Part shown: piece after piece, positions 39,480 through 52,018 of the stretch
Position numbering within the stretch: the stretch's first letter is position 1
Layout: every line of letters begins with the position of its first letter
NCBI GenBank assembly: GCA_003118195.1
Contig: BEXV01000223.1
Coordinates: 311,753-375,752 of the forward strand
DNA length: 64,000 nt
Reading direction: 5' to 3'
DNA from: Hemicentrotus pulcherrimus
Taxonomy: Eukaryota > Echinodermata > Echinoidea > Camarodonta > Strongylocentrotidae
Position numbers and translations under genes: made by a program
The notes under the pieces: model-generated
The model's database searches: none
Seen by the model: only the letters and a program-made list of their open reading frames with translations
Told to the model about the DNA's origin: nothing

Positions 39480-39801
39480 CTTATGAATATGCATCAAGAC
39501 AGTCATTTTTATTCGTCCGCTGGTTTGGAAAAAACATCCAATCACAAGAGACGATATCCTACACGTTAACCGTTGTTAAAAGCGGGAAAGGGCATACGCG
39601 ACTAAATTAGTATCAACATTTGATCATTTTACAAAGGCATTTGATAACATGCAAACCATCACAAATTCATTTATAAAACCCAATGAATATCATTTGATCA
39701 CATTTTCAATGTTTAGTTCATGTTTTATGATAAAACCAGTTCTAAAAGAGCATTGTTTTGATCACCGCGCGGATGGATATACTTCTTATGAATATTCATC
39801 A
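39480..39801 (+). promoter_or_regulatory. Candidate upstream control region of the PIM kinase with paired POU-type palindromes
   Basis: CTTATGAATATGCATCA (39480-39496) and CTTATGAATATTCATCA (39785-39801) differ in one base and lie 305 bp apart, 260-580 bp before the start codon. ATGAATATKCAT resembles the dimeric Oct/POU site called MORE (known family knowledge). A CCAAT box lies at 39538-39542. I see no TATA box. Function is inferred from the repeat and position only. Confidence 0.4.
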
Positions 39802-40058
39802 GTCACTGACTCCGAGCCTCAATGTTATGAGGCGGGGACACCCGACTTTCATGCACCGTACGGTTTGGCCTGTGTTTAGTGTTTTGTGTGGTCGTGGCAA
39901 TTTTTACTATAGTCACCCGACGAACATCAAATACTTCAGTAGTAAACACAACTCTAGTCGTGAAAGCATCTAATCTACGCTCTTGGAATTATACTTACGG
40001 ATCGTATTCTATCTTCATCACAACAGCGTGACAATACTAAATCTCCTCTAAATTCAAC

Positions 40059-42751
40059 ATGAATCTACCTCGGAAGCTGACAAGTCAGTTTGCCGAAATT
40101 TGCTCCATGAACGTTAAAATGGGTCGAACTACAGCTGATCGCAACGGTAAGTTCAACTTCAATTCAAATTTCAATTCAAATGTAGACTATTTTCTGTTAT
40201 GTAGAACCTACTCTCCGTCTGATCTCCTTTTTTTCCTTCGAATTTCCAAGACTTCAGTTTATAACAGAATTTTATCTCTATTTTCGTATCACAGGAAAGC
40301 AGCGAGAATCATTTGAGAAGACATACAGCATCGGTTCTTTGATTGGAAGCGGTGGATTTGGTACAGTCTACGCAGGGTCTAGGATTTCTGACAATTTGCC
40401 GGTGAGTAGACTACTGCAGTGCGTTTTACCGCGAATGTTATTGTATTGTGATGTGCAACTCACTGTGCAAAATGATAATATTTCAAATTGCACTAGGTCT
40501 AGGTAATACCAATGATCGTAGATTATTAAAAAAATCTATTCCAGTGTTTTTTACTCTAAACTTAATTAACAATCTATTTCTCTTTTGTATTTTCAGGTCG
40601 CAATCAAGTTGGTGAATAAAGAGAAAGTCAACGACTGGGTACAGGTGAGTGTTACACATTTCCACAGCACACTCGCAACACACACACACACAAAGCGATC
40701 TGTTGAACAAAGACTTGTAAACGCAGACTAGACCGGCCGGTTCGCATCAGCTGGCGGAATGCCAAATAAAGTCAATTTCGCCGGTCACAATCAGCTGTTC
40801 ACTCCTTGTCTCAAAGACAATTTTACATTCAGTTTTGAACGCCGAAACCAGTTTTATTTAATTTCTGTTTATGACCTAAATGTAAATTACAGTTTTTTTT
40901 AGCTGCAACACCATGTATTTCCTCGATCCTAAGATCAAGCCTTCAAGATTCTAGACCTATTTAATACTTGCATATTAATGTCTGTTTCCAGATCTTTATT
41001 TTCATTTGTCTAACTCTAATGTTGCTTTTTACCTCATTTTATTTTAACAGCTCAATGGCAGAGAAGTTCCACTCGAAGTTAGCCTTCTGAAGCGTGTTTC
41101 TTCAATCCATGGCTGTATTAGTATGTTGGACTACTTCGAACAACCCGACAGTTTTGTGATTGTTATGGAAAGGCCCGATCCTGCCAAAGATCTCTTCGAC
41201 TTTATTACCGAGCAAGGACCTTTACCAGAAGAACTTTGTCGTCGCTTCTTCAAGCAAATTGTGGAAACTACAAGCCGCTGCCATGAGGCTGGTGTAGTAC
41301 ACAGAGACTTGAAAGATGAAAATGTATTGGTTGACCTGAAAACTGGACATCTTAAAATCATTGACTTTGGCTCTGGTGCTTTCTTAAAGGATACAGTCTA
41401 CAAAGATTTTGATGGTGAGTTTGGAAAGCAATTTGATTTTTTTTTACAAAGAAATAATTTGTAAAAGGTGAAAAGAGCTGTAATAATATGCAGCAAATAT
41501 GAGTCATACTCGTAGAGATGCTCTAAGATTTCTGATCTACATGTACATTTAATTCTATTGGGACTTTTTGGTAGAATAAAGATCAATAAAGACAATAATG
41601 TTCTTATTATCTTAAACTGCAGTCTCAGATATTGAGCAAGTGAAATATAACTATTGACTGTTAATATCAAAGATAAGAAAATCTGATGTCTACATGTTGT
41701 TGGTGAATGATGTACAATATTTATATAGACTAGGTTAGTCATGATCTTGAATGTAATGTCCAATGCAATGTTGAAAATGTTTTCACTCCGTATTGAGAGG
41801 ACATAGTAGTACTAGTAGGGGAAGAAATGTGTGGAATTCACTAGTGTGTACACATGCATGTGTGTGTGTGTATAGTGCACTTCACTTACTGGGTATAGGG
41901 AAGAAGGAGCTTGCGACTGACATTTACACAGCCATTCAGGGTATGACGTCAAACGGCGGGTGAACTATTCAACCCAAGTAAGCTATGCAAACCTGGGAAG
42001 AAATTTTACTTATGCCTCGGTGAACTCTCCCCCAGATCATATTGCAATGAAGAATATGGAATGGAAATACTGATGCATAAAATTGTGATTTAGTGTTATA
42101 AAAGAGTGTTTACTGGTAATTATGTAAAAGTAAAACATTTTCTAATGAAGTATCTTACTTTTTGTCTCCTCTGCAGGCACAAGAGTGTACAGCCCACCTG
42201 AATGGATTACGTCACACAGATACCATGGACGCTCAGCTACAATCTGGTCACTTGGAATCTTACTCTTTGATATGGCTTGTGGTGACATTCCTTTTGAAAA
42301 AGACGATGAAATCTGCAGAGCTGAACTCTATTTCCGCGATGGTTTGTCACATTCGCTGAAAAATCTGATTCAGTCGATGCTCCAGGTGAAACCCCAGCAC
42401 AGATTAAAGATTGAGGACATTCTTGATCATCCCTGGATGAGGGAGGGTCAAACAGACAATGGTGGCCAGAAGATCATCTGCACTGGACATTCTATGAATA
42501 GCTTGGACAATAGCCCATACAGCAGCACCAACTCTAGCCATGAGGACATCCACAAGGCACAAACATGCCAATGCACAGTATCGCACCCCTCAAACTGTTT
42601 CATTCACAATCGTGCAAGTGATGTTGTTTCACAGACATTATCCAGTGTCAAATTGCTCTCAAACTCACAAGATTCAGATTCATCAGACTCTGGTATTGAG
42701 GATGGAGAAGTTAGAGACTGTTTGTTCGTCCCTGTAGCCCAACACAGCTAA
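40059..42751 (+). CDS. PIM: PIM-family serine/threonine kinase
   Basis: Five exons (40059-40146, 40295-40401, 40597-40644, 41051-41414, 42177-42751) join with GT-AG borders to 393 residues. An in-frame TAA at 40038 precedes the first ATG, which supports this start. PIM kinases are constitutively active survival and growth kinases of cytosol and nucleus, controlled mainly by their amount. All active-site parts are present at almost the same numbering as human PIM1: glycine loop GSGGFG 47-52, VAIK Lys 69, helix-C Glu 90, the PIM-specific hinge ERPDP with Pro 123, HRDLKDEN 165-172, DFG 186-188, and YSPPEW 207-212 in place of APE. The domain ends at HPWM (290). Unlike the human protein of about 313 residues, it has a Ser-rich tail of about 100 residues containing [12 protein letters not shown]. 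Introns are phases 1, 0, 0 and 1. It could be orthologous to all vertebrate PIMs; PIM1 versus PIM3 cannot be decided. Confidence 0.96.
41944..41951. promoter_or_regulatory. CRE palindrome TGACGTCA in PIM intron 4
   Basis: Exact CREB/ATF consensus octamer inside the 762-bp last intron of the kinase gene. It is one of ten such octamers seen between 29 and 63 kb. Occupancy is unknown. Confidence 0.4.
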
Positions 42752-42996
42752 CAAACCTTGTTATGCATCATCCTACCATGGACTCCTGCAACGCACAATT
42801 GGACTTACCTTCCAAATGTGTCGTTCTATTTATCGCGTATTCTGCCATTACAGATGCGGTGCTAGTGGCTGTGTTGTGGTCGCGTTTTATCAAGTGCAAT
42901 ATTTCCCTGTTTTTGCTAAGTGATGTCATGTTGTCATATTTTAAAGGGGCAGCAAAGTATAAAGGTGTGAATATTTTGAGATAAAAAGATGCTGGT

Positions 42997-43007
42997 TATT
43001 TATTTAT
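42997..43007 (+). promoter_or_regulatory. AU-rich element in the PIM 3' UTR
   Basis: TTATTTATTTATA overlaps two ATTTA pentamers and contains the UUAUUUAUU nonamer that destabilises many growth-control mRNAs. Vertebrate PIM1 mRNA is known to be short-lived through such elements. Conservation here is inferred. Confidence 0.5.
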
Positions 43008-44456
43008 ATATGACCTCGATGAGGCTTGTTCATTAGGTGAAGAAATAACTTGAGAACATTATTAAAACCCAGTGTGTGATATTAAATTTGCTGCCTCTTG
43101 CTGCAAATGTGAGATTGTCCTATTGAATGAATGTATAATGCCCTTTTGAAGAAGGGTGTGACATGGTCAATTTGCATATGTTGGATGCAAGCATTTTGCA
43201 AGGGATAGCAAAGTATGTTGTATCTTAAATGTGCCAATTCCCTTAAGAATTTTTAAAGCTTGTTTGCTAAAATGCAATAAATACCAGCAACTCTTTGCAG
43301 TTGCCTTATGAGTATGATATTTAAAAATTTGTCCTACAACATGTATGTCACATCCTTCATGCCCTGTTTGATAAATCTTTATTGTTGCAAACCAAATAAT
43401 GACATTTGTATGTGACTTTAGGCCACTTCGATATCAGTTAAATTTAATAGTTCTACTTAAAATCAAATTTTGCAATTTAAAAGTTGCCCATTTAATCCAG
43501 TTTTAACAGCAATTTAATTATTAGCCCCACATTATTATTTATTGAAAAGGAATTCTTGTTGCGATAATACATGAATTTTATTTCTATATTTTGACTGACA
43601 GTATATTATTTTTAGAAATCAGATGTATGGATTATTACTTTTATTTGGGAATCTATTTAAAATCTAACATTCTTGGGCTAGGTATGTGAATTACTGGAAT
43701 AGATGTATTTACATTTATGAATCGATAGAATGGAAAATGTTGATCCTTTTCTCTTCTGTAAAAGTTTTTAAATTGTCATCATTGATTTTCATTTGTCATT
43801 TTTGTTTGAGGTTGGTGTTAATTCTGTGCCGATATTAATGAATTACACATTTAAATTTGATGTTTAATTTTGAATTTGAATTATGAATTTCAATGCCAAT
43901 CTTATATTTGCTCAGGTTTGAAAAAAATAATTTTAAAATGAATTTGTGAATTTCTATATTGGAATTTTCAAGTGCTTGAAGAGATTTTTAGTTATTCAGA
44001 AGTTACCAAGAAATGTCTGTACCGGTACTTGAAGTTATGGTTAACATGGTGCATTTCCCTTATAGTGAAGCCAACAACACAATTAAAGACATCTCCAACC
44101 CCCCTGATCCTTCCAGTAATGTTGAAAAATTTCAATTCAAAGTCCACCGTTGTGCCTGAATCAGTTAAAGCGGTGACCAAAAATTAGGCATAGGTCAATA
44201 TATATATATGTGTGTCTTTATTTCTCTTGTTTAAATGTTTGTGTGAAAAAAACTGAAGTTGTCTTTTGACATGTCCTATTTATTTGTCATCACTCAGATA
44301 CCTCAGTACCCGAAGATTGTTGAATTTAGTAATATATTGTTCCTCATGAATTTTGATGTGGGATTATACGTTCATTTTTGTTATTAATTTAATTGAATTT
44401 TTGTAAATAACAGATATGTATTTTTTATATTGTGGAAAAAAAGAAAAAAAACTTGC

Positions 44457-44462
44457 AATAAA
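44457..44462 (+). terminator. Candidate poly(A) signal AATAAA (distal)
   Basis: Exact hexamer about 1.7 kb after the PIM stop codon. A proximal alternative lies at 43276-43281. No transcript evidence is available. Confidence 0.35.
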
Positions 44463-47400
44463 AATATCAATTAAACGGTTTGCCAGTTGGCACGATGAAA
44501 ACTTACATTACTTTTTCAAGTTTGATTTGTTTGTAAACAGTACAGAGATGTGAAATGCCGTGTACAGTCTGATAGTTGTGAGGAATGAATTGGATGTTTG
44601 ATGAGACAGATTTATTTTTCATGGATTAGTGAGAGCGAATGAGAAGTGCTATGAAACGTCTCAGGCAGTTACACTGCAGTTCAACCAAAAACACAAAATA
44701 TAGTTTTAAAGATAGGCCTGATGGGTTATGAGAGCTATCTACCCATGTTAGCTCGATTTCGGTCCATTAATATTTGTTCCATATTCATGAGTAAGTAAGA
44801 TGATTCGAGATACTGATATGAAGAGGGAGAGGGATAGAGAGAGAAGAGGGAGAGAAATAGTGATACATAGAAAGAGAGGTAGTTGGATATTTAAATCAAA
44901 TGTTTTGGGGGAGGTATAGTACTGTCGAACAAAGAATCAAAAATTCGTTGTAAATCTATGGTCACTCACAGTGCAAGCCAGTCAGAACTTAAAAACAGTG
45001 AAAAAATACACGGGGGCTCGGGGCGAAATAGCCCCCGAAATGCCCAAAAGAACTCCCGTAAAATTGCATAGAATTAAATGCAAAACAAATTTTAGAATGT
45101 TATTTTCATGCAGGCAAGCTTGAAAAGTAGCTCCCCAAAAATAAATATTAATTTTTTCCCTGCAGTTAAAAAATATATTAATTCCGGAGTTATACACGTA
45201 AGAAATTGATATGATTTGTACAAAGAAGGGCTCATAATTATCTTCCTCGAAAAAACAACCCCACAATTATTCAAACCTCGGGAGAAATCTTACTAGATGA
45301 GCAAAAGCTGACAACAATCTGTTTGGCCTAGCTCCAATCTGTCGAGTCATGAAACCCTATGTAATGCATACTGTAAGTATTTGGGATTCTTAATCTACAA
45401 ATATTAAAGGTCTAGAGTGAAAATGTACTTTCGTATGAGTCATATTTGGGATCATCTCCTTAAGAGTTAAATCCACTCTAAATCATTGTGGAATCCACTC
45501 CAAAATAGTGTTGAATTCTANCCTTAATCGTTCCAAGATATAATTATTGGGCTTGGGGTGGACATGGAGTAGCTCCATAGTGTGGAGCACATCATTTTGT
45601 GTCTGGCGAGGAAACTAGTCAATCGCAAGTTTGAATATCCCCGCGTTAAATACAACCTGTTAAAATACTAGCCTAATGGGGTCCCTATACATTCGAAATT
45701 GAATCATGGACTGTCGCTGAGTCAGACGACACACCAAAAAAGTCTGTTCAGATTTGTAAAATAAGAGACGTTTGGCGCCTCTGAAGTTTCAACAGGAAAG
45801 TGAGTTAGTCGGACTCGGTAACGAGGATCGCTTATCACCGTCTCCCCAAACCCATCACATTTCAACAGATTATTCATTTTATTCCAGAATACTTTCCAGA
45901 CAGTTTCAACATAATTACGTGGAGATTGTCATAGGGGCAATAGTCTTGCTAATGATAAAAGATGAAAGGTTAGGAACTGATGCATTTTGGATGAGAACTC
46001 TGGATACAACACCAACCCCTATACATTACTGTAATAAAAGGTTCACAGATGCAGAGTATACAAGTACATGTCATGTATATTTATTTAGATTCAAATAATA
46101 ACAATAAATTACTGTAAAAAACTAAAAATGATCCACATTTTCCCCTTTTTAACGATGAGGATACACATACTCATACCAGAGGCACAATCCCTGCTCATAC
46201 GGAGGGTCGTTCACAGTTCACGGCTCTCGTGGAGTTAAGATATTGCTAACGCGTGCCAGCAAAAGTAGCAATGACTATTTCCTTTTTAGGCGTCGGTCAA
46301 TAACATACAGCAGAAAATAGGGTTTTATTAACATTATTAAGTGTTCCTCATTATCAGTGCATTGCAGACCACTATTTTGATGTTTTACTTCTGTATTACT
46401 TCACTACTGTATACGCCCTTAACGTTAACATGAGATGAGAAACATGACAGTCAATCTTTAAGTGTAATTCGGTCTAATTATTTTGATCAATTCTAATCAT
46501 TTTCAGCTGTAAACGGTGAATAATCCATGAAGAAGAACAAGCCTGTTCTTATAACCACAATGTGATCAGAATATTACAAAAGTGTAATTTGGGGGAAATC
46601 AGATGCTGTTTGTTAATTTGGAGATTTTGTAGTCCTATAACTTGACCCATGGCAATTCACGACCCGTGTTATCATGAACGACATAATTATACAAGATCAT
46701 ATCGACTCCTCGAATGTAGAAAATGATCAGATACGCATTGAAAACGAGAAGCTCTTTGAGGATTTTACCGTCCAATGTCCGTTTTCCTGACTTGGTCCGC
46801 TCAGCAGAAATTGAACCCAAAATTCTTAATACAATTGCAGGGACATGAATCGATGTCTCTTCTGCTATAAAGAACAACCTTCACGAACGCAATTCATCCA
46901 CAGCATCACTATAGACTCAAATCATCACCACGTCCTCATGTGGAGCATTCTTCAAACGGATTGAGATGTTTTAAGTGACGTTTATTACCCTCCATGAGAC
47001 AGTGAAACATCACGTCACTTTGATGAAACATGCTCTGTAGAATTAAAATTGTCTCGATTGAAGACAACTCATATCCTGATTGACGACAAAACTGTTTTTG
47101 TTCAAAGAGGGAGAGAGGAGAAGACATGCCGGTCCTGCATTTAGGGCAATTTGGCGTTGCTCATTTTTCAGGTTTGTTCCCCCTCCCTGTGGTCACTCTC
47201 CTCGCCATAGCCAAAGCTCCATGGCAGACAGTGGTCTGTTTAGTCACGCAATATGAGTCTTGTGTGTGACGTTGAGGCATGAGAGAGAGTGCATTGGGTC
47301 TGGGATTCATTGCCTGTGCTGCCCGTGTGTCAAAAAGGACGAAAAGAGTGTGACTTTGATTAGATAAGACAACCCTTCATGGTTCCGTTGGTGAACATTT

Positions 47401-50225
47401 GCCATTCATAGCTTGAATGCTTTCTGACCCCTCCCAATAGATACCCAAAAGCAGCAACTATGGCTTTTGGTGGCCGCAGATCTAAACAGTGACTCAAACC
47501 ATGGACCTACTTAAAGAGTAAGTCCATGCTCAAACTAAAGCTGTATCTGGCGTCAAGTTTCATGCGTTTTGAGATCACGGCTCGAATCATTATATCTGTA
47601 ACTTTTAAGAGACAAACTGGTGAAATGATTTAAACAGTAAGCACTTGCCTTTTCAACCCACGAGGAAACCTAACCCATTTAAAAGATGATACCACAACAA
47701 TAGCACCTGTAAGTGGTTTTTAAAACAGGTCTCTGTGGTTTAAACCGTTAATACGTTAATGGTAAAACTTGGCAACAATGCAATAACTTCATAGAGATGA
47801 ACGTCTCTCGCGGTTCAAAAGCCCAAAGTAGATACTGTGAAAATGTTTCAACATTAATTTATTTTGTCACTGTGGTGTGCCATTCGGCTAGAAAATGTAC
47901 TTGTGTGGCTTCACCCGACCCTCTCCACGAGGACACCTGCTTTTAATGCTTTTAAAACATGATGTAAGGACTAGACGGCAACTACCTTGCGGTTCGACAA
48001 AAGTTCAAAATGCCTCAGATCATGACTCGTCATGAAAAAAGGTCCAAAGTCCTGATGAACTTTCTGATTATATAATCATGAAATAAGAAACAAGATGACG
48101 ACACGAGTACATTTAGATTGCCAAGGTCTATCTTCTACTCAAGATAATCGACTCAGGAAGAAGTGATGAGCTCACACAAAATATGCCACTGCCATTTCAC
48201 GCCTTGTTCTCGTTTTTGTAAATATAATGATTGTAATATTCCCATTACTTTGACTAGGGCAGACTGCCCAATGTGAGACCTCTTTAAAATTCCATAACAG
48301 TTTATACCCTTATACTCTCCCCGATACTCTCTCTTTATACTCTCATTCTTTCTTTATCTTTTACTCATCAACTCCCCCTTCTCCTGCACCCTGCCATTCT
48401 GTTCCTCATCAAGTTCAATAGCCCTCGCCAACCATCTGACCTTCTGGCCACCTCTCCCCTATCATCTCGACGCACAATATAGCATTTCAAGAATAACTTG
48501 GCTCAAGTTATCGCGACAAAATGGCAAGGATATCAAGAGAAAGGATATAAGAAGTTAGATCACGTGATAAAATGGCAGCCCGAGTCTCGGGATCACTTTT
48601 CCGATGACGTCTACGGCGGTGATGATAACCTGCATACCACAGGGTTGTAACCTGCCAAGGTATTGAACATCTCAAAACTTCTTGAGGTCCCGCGTGCCAG
48701 CATCTTCATCCTCCACGGCGATCGAGAGGAGATAGGATCTTGGGATGACGTCAGATGATAATTTTATGCCATAGGGTTTGTGATTGAGGTATGGGTCAGT
48801 CTGTCATCAAAGACGACTCACCGACAGACTGGAATACCGGTCATGCAAAGATCATGATTTGGGAGAGATTATACGTTGGTTAAAGATTACAATGACCATG
48901 TGACTCCGTAGTTAAGGATGTTTATTGCTGATACACCCAACGAGCATTACATGCATAGAGGTGCCATGGTTTGTGTGAGGTATATACGATTCAGTGTGGT
49001 TCTTTCAGTGCATATGTAAATATTTTGATATACATAACAAAATGTTATCCTCTAATGATCAGCTTGACCTATCATTATCTAATGCAATGTGGATCGTTTA
49101 AATAACGGTTCAGTTTAATTGCTTATTATACAGTTGTTGAACAACCCTTGCTTCTGAACTCAACTATTCCGACTTTGCTCGTATCTGAAATGATTTACCC
49201 TTGCCCGGGGAGAAAACATTCCCCTTCTAAATATAGTGTGCAAAACGAGAACCAAATATTTCCCCAAGATCTTCCATCGTAGAACAGTCTCCATCTCCTC
49301 TCGGAACGCATCCCTCCTCCTCCTCCTCATCCATGTCCTCCAACCTCTGTGGAATGCAGAGTCATCTCTTGTCTGCGGTATTCGATCCGAGGTGTCGTTT
49401 TGCCTGTCGAAGGTGTGTTGGGGGCGTTTGCAGGGCAGCATGCATTCCTTCTGGGTACATGACATGGAATTATTTTCGTTGGTAAGGTTACAATAATATG
49501 CCAACGTTCAGTTATTAATACTCGGCTATTGATATACAAGGATTATGAGAGAGGAGGGGGAAAAGCATTACACATGACCAGAAAAGGAAACTATAATTTG
49601 TGAAAGTAAGTTTACTAATATACAGTTAGGCCCTCAGGTGAGCAGTTATCATGTGAGCTTATTCACTCGTTTCTCTGGGAAACTTTGGAGCAACATTGAG
49701 AAATAATTGCAATTTGTTGAGCATGCTGTTTACCATGAGTTATGTATACTGATCCGAAAGGACGTCAAACTTAATTAGGCTATCAATTATGTGACCCCTC
49801 CTCCCGAAAGAGAAATTTGCAACACTGTTGAGCATGTTAAATTGTAATAACTTTATATAATATCAACCAGCTATAAAAGAAAAACCTATATGGGCCATTA
49901 TCAGTACACCCATGTGACTATGACACATAGTAGTTGTTTCCCTTCAAAACACTTGAGTCACGTTGTTTTAGCGAGTCATGTGCTCCGTCCAATGTGGCAC
50001 TCTTTTACATACCCTAAGTTCTAATCAATGTTTTTTAGACTCTCAACATTTCTCTAGATTTTCATAATCTTGATTTTAAAGAGCGTTCACCAACAAAGGT
50101 CAGTCGTGGGGACTGAAATGCATTGACATATTATATCAGGTGGAATTACAACGTGTTCATCCAGGTGTTTTGTATTCTTTCTGACTGCGTCATGAGAGTG
50201 AGATGATTATTTCTTTTTAGAAACG

Positions 50226-50269
<44 letters not shown>
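50226..50269 (+). repeat. (GA)n microsatellite
   Basis: A nearly pure GA tract of 44 bases with one AAA interruption near its start. Confidence 0.95.
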
Positions 50270-51973
50270 CAGAAAGGGAGGGGCAGGAGGATAAGACAGA
50301 CATCGGTTGTTTCATTTCAGAACTACTTTCGTGATGTTGATTAATTTAAAATGGATAAATAAAACAATTATAGTCATCAGATTTAATACTGAGCAACGTT
50401 TTTATCTAAAATTCACATCATAATCATGGTCATGATCAAGATAACACGCAATTGTTGATATTTTGTGAGATTTATTCCATTTTTAAAAAATTTATATATT
50501 TTCATTTTTATAAAGAACATGACTTTGTATTGGATAGTTTAACCATAATTTATACTTAACCCCGTTTTGATAATAATTGTAAAGCCTACTACAAGCCAAT
50601 GACTTCTCAAGGTTAATAAAATGAGAGCCATTTATCAACCTCTTTTAAAACAAAGACTTCACTCGCAATTAGCTTCCTATTCTGTCTACCTCTTTATTCC
50701 GTAGACTGACGTCATTTGTCGGTCGGGTCATGATTTATTTCAATAATTCATGAATTAGAATGCTAATAATAACCTGCGTTAATTGGCTTCGTCCTAATCC
50801 ATAACCGTCTCTAAGTCTCGATTATCGACCACAGAATAGAGTATTATGCACAACGCAACGCCCTGTTTATTAGACGCAAAGGGGAAATCACATTTCGTTT
50901 ACCAAGCGGGGGCTTCTAATTATAGAGACAGGCCAAAAGCAGTTCGTCATCCACAACATTTTCTCATTTCACCAGGGCAGATGGTATCATTTTATATCCT
51001 TGTCTCAAATGTCAGTCTTTTTCTGAACTGCATTGGCCCTTGATGATGATTCCTTCGTTCCGGGTTATGGGTTGTATTTCGCCAAAGTGTCCATCAAGAT
51101 AAAAACATAATTATGAGATGATAGAAATAACTTTTCATTGGTCAATTGCTTAGTATCCCGCTGAATGAACAAAAATAAAGATAGACTCAAGAATAGCGTC
51201 TCTTTGTTGTGGATTGATAACCGCTTGTGATTGGCGCATACGAATGATCACGTGGTTTTTTTTTGCACATGGCGGTCAGTACGGTCGGACGCAACGGGAA
51301 ATTGAAGGGGCAGTGTTAGGATGCAAATAATTAGTGACGTTATTAAATGAATAAAGATGAGCCTCTTTGTCTATGCTGTATAACTAGATCAAGACAATAT
51401 CACAGGAGTCTATACTCCATTTAAAATTAACCAGCTCAAACTCTTGTAATCGACATGTTTGTGAATATTCGACAATCTGAACTACGTTCGAGTACTACTC
51501 TAATGTTTGGGATGATAATCAGTTCTATACCCAGTTATTTATTTATATTCATAATATATTTTAACGAGGTGTACATCTATCAAATTAATGTGGGGTATCA
51601 TGATGAGCCTTATGCATACAAACAAGGGAAAAAAACACACTCACCGATGAAAACTATCATTAGTTCAAAAATTGAGACACAGGTACAGCTACTCGGGATG
51701 TCCCAGGATAATCTAAGAACATGTGGACTATGAAGAGCCGAGATTATCTCCTGTTCTTGGACATTCGAAGTTTTTGCAATTAACAAATGAAATAACAAGG
51801 TAATGATAAAGGCTCTTGGTATGCTAAGACGGAACTGATTATAATGGCATACTTATCTCTAATTCAAAACATGAGAACTGTATCAAATGGGGACACAACA
51901 GTCAATATCCGCTTCCTGCTTGACGTAAACAATTACTATTCCACAACAAGACGGTTTATGTAACGTTTAATGG

Positions 51974-52018
51974 CAACAACAATAACGATGACAACAACAA
52001 CAACAACAACGACAACAA
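51974..52018 (+). repeat. (AAC)n microsatellite
   Basis: Imperfect CAA/AAC trinucleotide tract with GATG and CGA interruptions. Confidence 0.9.

Larger units (their letters stand above)
24036..40058. other. Intergenic, gene-poor region left of the PIM kinase
   Basis: No exon is recognised over 16 kb. It contains pyrimidine-rich microsatellites (24517-24590, 25398-25426, 25551-25574), a run of 15 G (27453-27467), palindromic repeats (27561-27672, 30639-30677, 34058-34096), a 19-bp duplication, a tRNA-like SINE fragment near 33009, a (GA)n tract (38237-38264), and from 29 kb onward exact CRE palindromes. The lack of genes around PIM makes a long-range regulatory role plausible, but that is inference. 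Confidence 0.6.
42752..44480 (+). other. Probable 3' UTR of the PIM kinase gene
   Basis: The sequence after the stop is AT-rich and holds no family-like frame. It carries AU-rich motifs (42997-43007 and ATTTATT words further on) and two exact AATAAA hexamers, at 43276-43281 and 44457-44462. The second is followed by more A/T sequence. Long unstable 3' UTRs are usual for PIM genes. The actual end was not determined. Confidence 0.5.

Noticed and set aside
41398..41763. 121-codon frame on the minus strand
   Set aside because: It is antisense to the end of PIM exon 4 and intron 4 and shows no family resemblance.
45011..45037. CGGGGGCT/AGCCCCCG stem-loop as a possible terminator or SINE end
   Set aside because: There is no T-run or A-tail in the right place and no second copy seen in the window.
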